From Motilibacter rhizosphaerae (GTDB lineage Bacteria > Actinomycetota > Actinomycetes > Motilibacterales > Motilibacteraceae): a DNA stretch of 64,000 bases. The position numbers and the translations under genes were made by a program. Each line of letters starts with the position of its first letter. Positions within the stretch are counted from its first letter, which is position 1. The notes below the pieces were generated by a model that worked only from the letters and a program-made list of their open reading frames with translations, was not told the DNA's origin and ran no database searches. The stretch spans positions 248,001 through 312,000 of the forward strand of contig NZ_SGXD01000001.1 in assembly GCF_004216915.1 (NCBI RefSeq), read 5' to 3'. Below, piece by piece: positions 1-7,823 of this stretch.

Positions 1-1
1 C

Positions 2-1630
2 ACGATGGTGCTGGAGACGAGCTGGGGCACCTCCAGCGGCTGGGTCATCGTGCGCGACGTGCTGCTCATCGGCCCCTGGCGCCACGACCGGGAGCGCTCG
101 GCGACGCACCGGCGCCCGCCGACGGACTACGACGCCGAGCACGTGCTGCTGCGGACCGTGCGCTGCGTCTCGGGCGAGGTGCAGGTCGTCCTCGACTGCG
201 AGCCGGTCGCGGACTACGGGCGCGAGCGCCTCAGCTGGGCCTACACCGAGGACGGCTACTACCAGGGCCGCGCGCAGACGGGCGACGGTGTCGAGCTCAC
301 GCTCTCGAGCGACATGCGGCTGGGGTTCGAGGGCGGGCGCGCCACCGCGCGCACGCTGCTCAAGGAGGGCGACCAGCGCTTCGTGGCGCTGTCGTGGGGC
401 GAGGTCGCGCCGCCGCGCACCTACGACGAGGCCTACGAGCGGCTGGTCTGGACGGCGCACCACTGGCAGCACTGGCTGGCGCGCGGGACCTTCCCCGACC
501 ACCCGTGGCGCAGCTTCCTCCAGCGCAGCGCGCTCACGCTCAAGGGCTTGATGTACGCGCCGACCGGCGCCGTCATGGCCGCCGCCACGACCTCCCTGCC
601 GGAGACGCCGGGCGGGGCGCGCAACTACGACTACCGCTACACGTGGATCCGCGACTCGACGTTCGCGCTGTGGGCGCTCTACACCCTCGGCTTCGACTGG
701 GAGGGCGTGGACTTCTTCTCCTTCATCACCGAGGTCGCCTCCGACGACGGCCTGCAGATCATGTACGGCATCGGTGGCGAGCGCGAGCTGCCCGAGCGCG
801 AGCTCGACTGGCTGCCGGGCTACGCCGGCGCCCGCCCCGTGCGCGTGGGCAACGCGGCGTACCAGCAGAACCAGCACGACGTGTGGGGCGCGCTGCTCGA
901 CTCGGTCTACCTGCACGGCAAGGTGCACGAGCACCTGGACGAGCGGATCTGGCCGCTGCTCGACCGGGTCACGCAGGAGGCGATGGACCACTGGCGGGAC
1001 CCGGACCGCGGCATCTGGGAGGTGCGCGGCGAACCGCAGCACTTCGTCTCCTCGAAGATCATGTGCTGGGTCGCGCTCGACCGCAGTGCGCGCATCGCGC
1101 GGATCTGGGGGCAGGACGAGGCGGCGCGGACCTGGGCGGCCGTCGCGGAGGAGATCCGGCAGGACGTGCTGGCGCACGGGGTCGACGAGCGGGGCGCGCT
1201 CGTCGCGCACTACGGCACCGACCAGCTGGACGCCTCCGTGCTGCTGGCGGTGCTCGTCCGCTTCCTGCCCAAGGGCGACCCCCGGCTGCGCGCCACCGTG
1301 CTCGCCATCGCCGACGAGCTGACCGTGGACGGGCTGGTGCTGCGCTACAAGCCAGAGTCCACCGACGACGGCTTCGAGGGCGAGGAGGGGACGTTCACCA
1401 TCTGCTCGTTCTGGCTCGTCTCGGCGCTCGTGGAGATCGGCGAGCTCGAGCGGGCGCGGTTCCTCTGCGAGAAGCTGCTCTCGCTCGCGGGCGACCTCCA
1501 GCTCTACGCCGAGGAGCTCGACCCGCGCACCGGCCAGCACCTGGGCAACTTCCCGCAGGCCTTCACCCACCTCGCGCTGGTCAACGCGGTGATGCACGTG
1601 ATCCGCGCCGAGACCCAGGAGGCGCCGTGA
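2..1630 (+). CDS. Glycoside hydrolase family 15 protein (glucoamylase/trehalase-like), 5' end outside window
   Basis: Cytosolic GH15 (alpha,alpha)6-barrel hydrolase acting on alpha-glucosides, perhaps trehalose or maltooligosaccharides. The visible part is about 542 residues; actinobacterial members are usually about 600-670, and the frame stays open to the window edge, so the start lies upstream. Family marks are RNYDYRYTWIRDS in the middle (substrate-pocket Trp-Arg-Asp) and, near the C-terminus, YAEELDP followed by GNFPQAFTH, where GH15 enzymes carry the catalytic base and a conserved loop. The N-terminal part matches the beta-sandwich typical of the family. The next gene, pat, starts 52 nt downstream. 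Substrate cannot be decided from sequence: bacterial GH15 trehalases and glucoamylases look alike at this level. Confidence 0.9.
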   Translation, partial: TMVLETSWGTSSGWVIVRDVLLIGPWRHDRERSATHRRPPTDYDAEHVLLRTVRCVSGEVQVVLDCEPVADYGRERLSWAYTEDGYYQGRAQTGDGVELTLSSDMRLGFEGGRATARTLLKEGDQRFVALSWGEVAPPRTYDEAYERLVWTAHHWQHWLARGTFPDHPWRSFLQRSALTLKGLMYAPTGAVMAAATTSLPETPGGARNYDYRYTWIRDSTFALWALYTLGFDWEGVDFFSFITEVASDDGLQIMYGIGGERELPERELDWLPGYAGARPVRVGNAAYQQNQHDVWGALLDSVYLHGKVHEHLDERIWPLLDRVTQEAMDHWRDPDRGIWEVRGEPQHFVSSKIMCWVALDRSARIARIWGQDEAARTWAAVAEEIRQDVLAHGVDERGALVAHYGTDQLDASVLLAVLVRFLPKGDPRLRATVLAIADELTVDGLVLRYKPESTDDGFEGEEGTFTICSFWLVSALVEIGELERARFLCEKLLSLAGDLQLYAEELDPRTGQHLGNFPQAFTHLALVNAVMHVIRAETQEAP

Positions 1631-1682
1631 GCGCCGGCACCGGAGCGTGAGGAGCGGCGTACCGGCTGGTTAGCATCAGAGG

Positions 1683-2768
1683 GTGACGGCGACCTCCCCC
1701 CGGCTGCGCGCGGTGCTCGGCGCGCTTCCGGCCTACGTGCCCGGCCGGTCGGTGATGCGGCCCGACGGGTCGCCGGCCTACAAGCTGTCCAGCAACGAGA
1801 ACCCCTACCCGCCGCTGCCCGCGGTGCAGAAGGTCCTCACGGACGCCCTCTCCGGCGTCAACCGCTACCCCGACCTCGCCGCCACCGGGCTCGTCACCGC
1901 CCTCGCCGCCGCGCACCAGGTCGAGCCGACGCAGATCGCGACGGGGACCGGCAGCGTGGGGGTGCTGCAGCAGATCGTCCAGGCCACCTGCGACGCCGAC
2001 GACGAGGTCGTCTACGCCTGGCGGTCGTTCGAGGCGTACCCCATCGTCACGGCGATCGCGGGTGCCCGCAGCGTCCAGGTGCCGCTGCTCCCCGACGAGC
2101 GCCACGACCTGCCCGCGATGGCGGCCGCCGTCACCGACCGGACCCGTCTGGTCCTGCTGTGCACCCCCAACAACCCGACGGGCCGCGCGATCCGGCAGGG
2201 CGAGCTCGACGAGCTCCTCGACGCCGTGCCCGGCGACGTCCTCGTCGTGCTCGACGAGGCCTACGTCGAGTTCGTGCGCGACCCCAAGGGAGCGGACGGG
2301 ATCGCGACGTTCCGGGCGCGGGAGAACGTCGCCGTGCTGCGGACGTTCTCCAAGGCGTACGGCCTGGCCGGCCTCCGCGTGGGCTACGCCGTGGCGCCCG
2401 AGCCCGTCGCCACGGCGCTGCGCGCGACCGCGGTGCCGTTCGGCGTCAACATCCTCGCCCAGGTCGCAGCGCTCGCCTCGCTGGAGGCGCGCGACGAGCT
2501 GCTCACCCGCGTCGACGACCTCGTGGCCGAGCGCGAGCAGGTGACGCGCGCGCTGCGCCAGCAGGGGTGGGGACTTCCGGACAGCGAGGCGAACTTCGTC
2601 TGGCTGCGGCTGGGTGAGCGGACCGCGGAGTTCGCGGCGGCCTGCGAGGCGGCGGGGGTCGTGGTCCGGGCGTACGGCACGGACGGCTGCCGGGTCACCA
2701 TCGGTGAACCCGCTGCCAATGACGCGTTCCTCACGGTCGCGGCGGAGTTCCTGGGGGTGGCGCGCTGA
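1683..2768 (+). CDS. pat: Aromatic-amino-acid / histidinol-phosphate aminotransferase (Pat type)
   Basis: Class I/II PLP-dependent aminotransferase of 361 residues. It transfers amino groups to aromatic 2-oxo acids (phenylpyruvate type) and belongs to the HisC-like subgroup. The PLP lysine is K224 in [24 protein letters not shown] near residue 38, CTPNNPTG near 160 and DEAYVEF near 190 line the cofactor pocket. The motif [10 protein letters not shown] and the ending YGTDGCRVT resemble mycobacterial Pat more than histidine-operon HisC, and no his genes are nearby. The GTG start at 1683 follows TTAGCATCAGAGG, a possible -10-like element and weak ribosome site. The stop overlaps the next gene by one base (TGATG), suggesting coupled translation with the amidase. 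HisC activity cannot be excluded. Confidence 0.85.
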   Translation: MTATSPRLRAVLGALPAYVPGRSVMRPDGSPAYKLSSNENPYPPLPAVQKVLTDALSGVNRYPDLAATGLVTALAAAHQVEPTQIATGTGSVGVLQQIVQATCDADDEVVYAWRSFEAYPIVTAIAGARSVQVPLLPDERHDLPAMAAAVTDRTRLVLLCTPNNPTGRAIRQGELDELLDAVPGDVLVVLDEAYVEFVRDPKGADGIATFRARENVAVLRTFSKAYGLAGLRVGYAVAPEPVATALRATAVPFGVNILAQVAALASLEARDELLTRVDDLVAEREQVTRALRQQGWGLPDSEANFVWLRLGERTAEFAAACEAAGVVVRAYGTDGCRVTIGEPAANDAFLTVAAEFLGVAR

Positions 2769-3544
2769 TGCGCGCCGCCCTGCTCCAGCTCGACGGCGAC
2801 CTCTCCGGCACCGTCGCGGACCGGGTGGCGCACGCCGTCGGCCTCGTCGAGCAGGCCGCGCCCGACGCCGACCTCGTCGTGCTGCCCGAGCTGTGGGCGC
2901 ACGGGGCGTGGGACATCCGCGACTGGCAGGCGGTCGCCGAGCCCCTCGACGGCCCGACGGTGCGGGCGCTGCGGGAGGTCGCGGCGCGTACGTCCACGGT
3001 CGTGCACGCCGGGTCGGTGCTCGAGCGGGCCGCGGACGGCGAGCTCTACAACACCTCGGTGCTCATCGGGAGCGACGGCGCGGTCCTGCGCCACTACCGG
3101 AAGATCCACCGCTTCGGCTTCGACGAGGGCGAGGCTGCCGTGCTCGCGCCGGGCACCGAGCTCGTCACCGCCGAGCACGGGGACGCCGTCCTAGGGTTGG
3201 CGACCTGCTACGACCTGCGCTTCCCCGAGATGTTCCGGCTGCTGCTGGACTCCGGGGTCACCGTTCTCGTCCTCGTCGCCTCCTGGCCGGCGACCCGGGT
3301 GGAGCACTGGCGCACCCTGCTGCGCGCGCGCGCGATCGAGAACCAGATGTGGGTGCTGGGGTGCAACCAGTCCGGCACCCAGGGCAGGGTCGAGCTCGGC
3401 GGTGCGAGCGCGGTCGTCGACCCCGCCGGGGTGGTCGTCGCCGAGGCGGGGAGCGCTGAGCAGGTGCTCACGGCCATGCTCGACCCCGCGCAGGTCCCGC
3501 TGCTGCGCAAGGCGTTCCCCGTGCTGCGGGACCGCCGGCTCTAG
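2768..3544 (+). CDS. Carbon-nitrogen hydrolase (nitrilase-superfamily amidase)
   Basis: A 258-residue soluble C-N hydrolase hydrolysing an amide or related bond. The Glu-Lys-Cys triad is visible as E41 (VLPELW), K112 (HYRKIHRFGF) and C147 (ATCYDLRFPE), all in the expected order and spacing. YDLRFPE and the middle NTSVLIG are typical of the omega-amidase/Nit2-like branch. That branch deaminates 2-oxo acid amides formed by glutamine or asparagine transaminases, which fits its one-base overlap with the aminotransferase gene upstream: an aminotransferase-omega-amidase pair is a plausible functional unit. That pairing is inference. Alternatives are a deaminated-glutathione amidase or beta-ureidopropionase-like enzyme. 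The gene converges on the binding-protein gene, leaving 17 nt between stop codons. Confidence 0.85.
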   Translation: MRAALLQLDGDLSGTVADRVAHAVGLVEQAAPDADLVVLPELWAHGAWDIRDWQAVAEPLDGPTVRALREVAARTSTVVHAGSVLERAADGELYNTSVLIGSDGAVLRHYRKIHRFGFDEGEAAVLAPGTELVTAEHGDAVLGLATCYDLRFPEMFRLLLDSGVTVLVLVASWPATRVEHWRTLLRARAIENQMWVLGCNQSGTQGRVELGGASAVVDPAGVVVAEAGSAEQVLTAMLDPAQVPLLRKAFPVLRDRRL

Positions 3545-3561
3545 GCCGCCGGTGCCCGCGC

Positions 3562-4671
3562 TCAGCCGAGGTCGCTGGCCTTGTAGTAGCCGCCGCCGAT
3601 GAGCACCGTCTGCAGGTTGGCCTTGGTGACGAGGACCGGCTGCAGCAGGAACGTCGGCACGACCTTCACGCCGTTGTCGTAGGTCTTGGTGTCGTTGATG
3701 TCGGGCTTCTCGCCGTTGAGCAGCTTGTCGGTCATCTCGACGGCGACCTTCGCGAGCTCGCGGGTGTCCTTGTAGATCGTCGAGGACTGGCCGCCGGTGT
3801 TGACGAGCTTGACCGAGTCGAGCTCCGCGTCCTGGCCGGTGACGGCGGGGAGCGCCTTGCCGCCCTTGCCGTAGCCGTGGGCCTGCAGGCTGGTGAGGAT
3901 CGCCCTCGAGATGCCGTCGTACGGCGAGAGCACGCCGTCGAGAGTCACGGCCGCGTCCGGTCCCGCGAGCAGGGTCTCCATGCGGGCGCCGGCGACCTTG
4001 CCGTCCCACGCCTTGGTCGTGACGGGGAGGAACTCCATCTGGCCCGACGGCACGACGAGCGCACCCGAGTCGAGGTAGGGCTTGAGCACGCTCATCGCGC
4101 CGTTGAAGAAGAACGTCGCGTTGTTGTCGTCGGCGGAGCCCGCGAACAGCTCGATCCGCTTCGGCGCCGCCTTCGTCGCGCTCTTCAGCCCGATCGCGTC
4201 GGCGAGGGCGGTGCCCTGGAGCACGCCCACCTTGAAGTTGTCGAACGTCGCGTAGTAGTCGACGTCGCCGCTGCCGCGAATCAGCCGGTCGTACGCGATG
4301 ACGGGGATGCCCGCGGCCTTGGCCTGGGCGAGGTCCGCCTTGAGCGCAGTGCCGTCGATCGAGCCGATGACGAGCGCCCGCACGTGGTGCTGGATCATCG
4401 CGCCGACCTGCCCGACCTGCTTCTGCACGTCGTTCTGCGCGTACTCGAGGTCGGTCTTGTAGCCGAGCACCTGGAACTGCTTGACCATGTTCTGGCCGTC
4501 GGAGATCCAGCGCGCGGACTCCGTGGTGGGCAGGGCGAGCCCGATCGTCCCGGGGTCCGTCGGCGAGCCGCTGGCGACCTGGGCCTGGCCGGAGGCGCAG
4601 CCGGCCAGCGTCAGCGCCATGGCGGAGACGGCGGCGGTCGCGGCAGCGGCGCGGAGGGACGGACGGCGCAC
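3562..4671 (-). CDS. Sugar ABC transporter substrate-binding lipoprotein (XylF/ChvE-like), orphan
   Basis: Periplasmic-binding-protein type I lipoprotein of 369 residues. The GTG at 4671 is chosen because AGGAG lies about 6 nt upstream and the first residues form a lipoprotein signal: basic MRRPSLR, hydrophobic stretch, lipobox LAGC with C25 as acylation site. The rest follows the XylF/ChvE plan: LALPTTESARW near the mature N-terminus, VIAYDRLI, FDNFKVG and TGQDAE, ending with YKDTRELAKVAVEM and FLLQPVLVTKANL. This subfamily usually delivers xylose, galactose or multiple sugars to an ABC importer, but no permease or ATPase gene is adjacent. It may serve a distant importer or act in sensing. 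Upstream coding in this frame beyond 4671 is not used because it runs antisense through the thioredoxin-NHL gene. Confidence 0.87.
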   Translation of the reverse strand: MRRPSLRAAAATAAVSAMALTLAGCASGQAQVASGSPTDPGTIGLALPTTESARWISDGQNMVKQFQVLGYKTDLEYAQNDVQKQVGQVGAMIQHHVRALVIGSIDGTALKADLAQAKAAGIPVIAYDRLIRGSGDVDYYATFDNFKVGVLQGTALADAIGLKSATKAAPKRIELFAGSADDNNATFFFNGAMSVLKPYLDSGALVVPSGQMEFLPVTTKAWDGKVAGARMETLLAGPDAAVTLDGVLSPYDGISRAILTSLQAHGYGKGGKALPAVTGQDAELDSVKLVNTGGQSSTIYKDTRELAKVAVEMTDKLLNGEKPDINDTKTYDNGVKVVPTFLLQPVLVTKANLQTVLIGGGYYKASDLG

Positions 4672-4797
4672 GGGGACTCCTGGGGCGTGCAGGGGACGAG
4701 CAGTCCCGTCCCTCATCGGGCCGGCCTCCGGCACACCTGAGGAGTCCGCGATTAGTCCAGAGCATGGACGAGGAGGGCCGGCACGTACGGTGGCGCC

Positions 4798-6594
4798 ATG
4801 GCCGTGCGCGCACCTGAGCTGACCGGACGTTCGTGGCTCGGCACCGGCGGACGGGCGCTCTCCCTGCAGGACCTGCGCGGACGCTTCGTGCTGCTGGACT
4901 TCTGGACCTTCTGCTGCATCAACTGCCTGCACGTCCTCGACGAGCTGCGCCCGCTGGAGGAGGCGTACGCCGACGCCCTCGTCGTCGTCGGCGTGCACTC
5001 GCCGAAGTTCCGGCACGAGGCCGACCCCGAGGCCCTCGCCCAGGCCGTCGAGCGCTACGGCATCACCCACCCCGTGCTCGACGACGCGGCGCTGACGACC
5101 TGGCGCAGCTACGCCGTCCGCGCCTGGCCGACGCTCGTGCTCGTCGACCCGGAGGGCTACGTCGTCGCGCAGCTGGCCGGCGAGGGGCACGCGCTGGCCC
5201 TCGGCCGCATCCTCGAGGAGCAGGTGCCGCTGCACGAGGCGGGGGGCACGCTGCGGCGCGGCTCCGGCCCGTACGTCCCGGCGGAGGCGCCCGCGACCGA
5301 GCTGCGCTTCCCCGGCAAGCTGCTCGCCCTGCCGGGTGGCGACCTGCTCGTCTCCGACTCGGCCCGGCACTCCCTCGTGCGCCTCTCGCCCGAGCTCGAG
5401 GTGCTGCAGCGCCTCGGGAGCGGTGTGCGCGGACGCAGGGACTCCGCCTCGACGACCGTGCCGGAGTTCGCGGAGCCGCAGGGGCTCTGCCTGCTGCCAC
5501 CGGACGTCGCCGCCGAGGTGGGCTACGACGTCGTCGTGGCCGACACCGCCAACCACCTGCTGCGCGGGCTCCGGCTCGCCGACGGCAGGGTCACCACGGT
5601 CGCGGGGACCGGGAGGCAGTGGATGCCCGCACCCGACGGGAGCACCGCGCACGACCTGTCGTCCCCCTGGGACGTGGCCTGGTGGGACGACCGGGTCTGG
5701 GTCGCGATGGCCGGGATCCACCAGCTGTGGACCTTCGACCCGCGCACGGGCGAGGCGGTCGCTGCGGCAGGGACGCGCAACGAGGGCCTGGTCGACGGGC
5801 CGGCCGGGCGGGCGTGGTTCGCCCAGCCGTCGGGGCTGGCGGCGGCGGGCGACGCGCTGCTCGTCGCGGACAGCGAGACGTCCGCCGTGCGGCGCGTCGT
5901 GCGGACACCCGAGGGGTACGCAGTCGAGACCCTCGTGGGACAGGGGCTGTTCGACTTCGGCCACGTGGACGGACCCGCGGCCGAGGCGCTCCTGCAGCAC
6001 CCGCTCGGCGTCGCCGCGGACGGCGACGGCGTGCTGGTGGCCGACACGTACAACGGCGCGGTGCGGCGGTGGGACTCCCGCAGCGGCAGCGTCTCGACGG
6101 TCCTCGACGGGCTCGCCGAGCCCTCCGACGTCCTGCCGCTCGGCGACGGCACGGCGCTGATCGTCGAGTCCTCCGCGCACCGGGTGGTGCGGAGGTCCCT
6201 CAGCAGCAGCACGTCCGTCACCGGCGAGCGGTCGCGCACCCAGCGCCCGCCGACGGACCTTGCTCCCGGCGAGGTGCGCCTCGACGTGGTCTTCGCCCCT
6301 CCGCCCGGGCAGCACCTCGACGAGCGGTGGGGTCCGTCGACGCGGCTGCACGTCTCCTCGACGCCCGAAGCGCTGCTGCGCAGCGGGTCCGGCCGTGGCG
6401 CGGAGCTGAGCCGGGTGCTCGACCTCGACCCGTCCGTCGGCGACGGCGTGCTCCACATCGCGGCGACCGCGGCGTCCTGCGACGACGAGGGCGGCGAGTC
6501 GGCCGCCTGCCACGTGACGCAGCAGGACTGGGGTGTCCCCGTGCGCGTCACCGCCGGCGCCGCCGACGTCCTGCGCCTCCCGCTGCTCGGCTGA
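4798..6594 (+). CDS. Thioredoxin-fold/NHL-repeat protein
   Basis: A 598-residue protein with an N-terminal thioredoxin-like (TlpA/AhpC-type) domain, about residues 1-150, and a C-terminal NHL beta-propeller, about 170-470. The redox motif is WTFCCINCLHVL with C40 and C43 as the CxxC pair and an extra cysteine at 39. Propeller blades show as repeated GDLLVSDSARHSLVRL, VVVADTANHLLRGL, LLVADSETSAVRRV and VLVADTYNGAVRRW. The architecture equals NHLRC2-type proteins of animals and many bacteria, whose substrate is not settled. No signal peptide or transmembrane segment is seen, so it is probably cytosolic. It is divergent from the binding-protein gene (126 nt between starts) and converges on the DUF6458 gene across a strong hairpin. 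Confidence 0.88.
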   Translation: MAVRAPELTGRSWLGTGGRALSLQDLRGRFVLLDFWTFCCINCLHVLDELRPLEEAYADALVVVGVHSPKFRHEADPEALAQAVERYGITHPVLDDAALTTWRSYAVRAWPTLVLVDPEGYVVAQLAGEGHALALGRILEEQVPLHEAGGTLRRGSGPYVPAEAPATELRFPGKLLALPGGDLLVSDSARHSLVRLSPELEVLQRLGSGVRGRRDSASTTVPEFAEPQGLCLLPPDVAAEVGYDVVVADTANHLLRGLRLADGRVTTVAGTGRQWMPAPDGSTAHDLSSPWDVAWWDDRVWVAMAGIHQLWTFDPRTGEAVAAAGTRNEGLVDGPAGRAWFAQPSGLAAAGDALLVADSETSAVRRVVRTPEGYAVETLVGQGLFDFGHVDGPAAEALLQHPLGVAADGDGVLVADTYNGAVRRWDSRSGSVSTVLDGLAEPSDVLPLGDGTALIVESSAHRVVRRSLSSSTSVTGERSRTQRPPTDLAPGEVRLDVVFAPPPGQHLDERWGPSTRLHVSSTPEALLRSGSGRGAELSRVLDLDPSVGDGVLHIAATAASCDDEGGESAACHVTQQDWGVPVRVTAGAADVLRLPLLG

Positions 6595-6631
6595 GGCTCA
6601 GCCGCTCGACCGCACAGCACCAGGCCGCGCG

Positions 6632-6656
6632 GGCCGCGCCCTCGTGGGGCGCGGCC
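6632..6656. terminator. Hairpin between convergent genes
   Basis: A 10-bp perfect GC stem (GGCCGCGCCC / GGGCGCGGCC) with a 5-nt loop lies between the convergent stops at 6594 and 6683. It has no T-tract, as is common in actinomycetes, and probably ends transcription from both sides. Confidence 0.6.
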
Positions 6657-6682
6657 GGCACGGCCTGGGGAGGGACGCTGGA

Positions 6683-6958
6683 CTAGTAGCGGCCGTCGCC
6701 GTAGACGCGGCGCTCCTCGACCACCGGGCGGTCGTCGACGACGACGCGGTCGGCCGGACGGGCCACCTCGACGACATCGCGGGCTGGGTAGCGGCGGCGC
6801 GGCGCGAACAGCGCGATCTCGAGCACGAGGCCGAGCACGCCGGCCGCGACGAGGATCCACCCGACGACCTGGATGTCGAGGCCGCTGACCGTCGCCTCGA
6901 CGGCGAGCGCCAGGATGAGCCCTGCGGCGATGAGCAGGACGCTGATGCCGATACCCAT
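6683..6958 (-). CDS. Small two-helix membrane protein, DUF6458-like
   Basis: A 91-residue protein with two transmembrane helices (about residues 4-22 and 31-51) followed by an Arg-rich RRRYPARDVVE segment and a charged cytosolic tail ending RRVYGDGRY. The opening MGIGISVLLIAAGLILALAVE and the second helix VGWILVAAGVLGLVLEIALF are characteristic of the short actinobacterial proteins grouped as DUF6458; their function is unknown. The ATG at 6958 has GGAGAGGA about 8 nt upstream. It is transcribed divergently from the gene at 7182, with 223 nt between starts that contain an inverted repeat. It is a single gene rather than an operon member. Confidence 0.8.
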   Translation of the reverse strand: MGIGISVLLIAAGLILALAVEATVSGLDIQVVGWILVAAGVLGLVLEIALFAPRRRYPARDVVEVARPADRVVVDDRPVVEERRVYGDGRY

Positions 6959-7075
6959 GACGGGTCCTCTCCGTTCGGTGCGCGGTGACGCGATCACCCC
7001 CTGGCGTACCCCGGCAGGCCCGCCGCCACACGGGACCCCTCGACCTCCACCCTTCCGGTCGACGCCATGACGGAC

Positions 7076-7094
7076 GTCACGGGACAGTCGTGAC
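7076..7094. promoter_or_regulatory. Inverted repeat in divergent promoter region
   Basis: GTCACG-(7 nt)-CGTGAC is a perfect 6-bp inverted repeat, flanked by weaker complementary bases (GACGG to the left, CCCGTC to the right). It lies between the divergent starts at 6958 and 7182, so an operator is possible. No local regulator is paired with it. The rest of the 223-nt gap shows nothing else I can support. Confidence 0.35.
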
Positions 7095-7181
7095 ATCCCG
7101 TCCGGGGCCGGCCGCCCCCGCCGCACGACGCTGGTCCTGTCGCGCTCCCCACCCGGGGAGCCCCCTCCGGAAGGACCCGCC

Positions 7182-7655
7182 GTGGACCCGCGCACCGCCC
7201 TGCTCGTCGCCGCCCTCGTCGTCCTCGTCGTCGTGCGCGTCGTCCGCCGCCAGCTCGCGGTCTCCACGGTCGAGCCGCTGCGCGAGGGCGCGCGGCCCGG
7301 CGTCGTGCTCGCCGTCGTCGGCGTCGCGGTGCTGCCGCACGCCGCGCTGGACGGGACGACCGCGGAAGCCGCGCTCGCCCTCGGCGCCGTGCTCGGGGTC
7401 CTGGCGGGCGTCGCCCGCGGCGCGCTCGCGCCGCTGTGGCACGAGGCCGGGGCGTGGTGGACGCGCGGCACCGGCGCCACCCTCGCGGTCTGGGCCGCCG
7501 TGATCGCCGTGCGCGTCGCCACGGGCCTGCTCGTCACGCACCGTCCGCCCGCCGCCGGCGAGGTTCTGCTCTTCGTCGGCACCAGCCTCGCCGCTCAGGC
7601 CGCCGTGCTCGCCCGCCGGGCCTCCGCCGCCCCGCTCGTCGCAGCCGCGGCGTAG
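7182..7655 (+). CDS. Hypothetical membrane protein (DUF1453-like topology)
   Basis: A 157-residue integral membrane protein of unknown function. The GTG start at 7182 has GGAAGGA about 7 nt upstream. Four to five hydrophobic segments are visible: residues about 7-21, 42-56, 65-82, 100-115 and 125-142, separated by short Arg-containing loops such as RVVRRQLAVST. Composition is extremely Ala/Val/Leu-rich. The layout resembles small actinobacterial proteins related to DUF1453/CcdC-like families, but I see no diagnostic motif, so the assignment is weak. It ends before a 12-bp hairpin that separates it from the convergent hybrid kinase gene. Confidence 0.6.
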   Translation: MDPRTALLVAALVVLVVVRVVRRQLAVSTVEPLREGARPGVVLAVVGVAVLPHAALDGTTAEAALALGAVLGVLAGVARGALAPLWHEAGAWWTRGTGATLAVWAAVIAVRVATGLLVTHRPPAAGEVLLFVGTSLAAQAAVLARRASAAPLVAAAA

Positions 7656-7694
7656 GGGCCTGCTCCCGGACGCGCCTTCGGACCGGCGACACGC

Positions 7695-7744
7695 GCCGAG
7701 GGGAGCAGGACCGCGCGGGCGGGACCGCACCCGCTCCCCTCGGC
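7695..7744. terminator. Convergent-gene hairpin
   Basis: GCCGAGGGGAGC pairs perfectly with GCTCCCCTCGGC (12 bp, 26-nt loop) between the stop at 7655 and the convergent stop at 7824. This is probably a bidirectional terminator. The loop itself holds further GC-rich self-complementary sequence. Confidence 0.55.
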
Positions 7745-7823
7745 CCCGTCCTGCTGCCCGCGCGCGTCGCACACCGGGGAGGGACGGGCGGTCGGGAGCA
7801 CCGGCCCAGCGGACGTACGCCGC

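Noticed and set aside
4755-4769. GTCCA-GAGCA-TGGAC inverted repeat upstream of the thioredoxin-NHL gene
   Set aside because: Only 5-bp arms; repeats of this size occur by chance often in such DNA.
4672-6513. Long open frame on the minus strand continuing upstream of the sugar-binding protein
   Set aside because: It runs antisense through the thioredoxin-NHL gene, has no recognisable domain, and the signal peptide plus AGGAG fix the real start at 4671. Long antisense frames are expected at this GC content.
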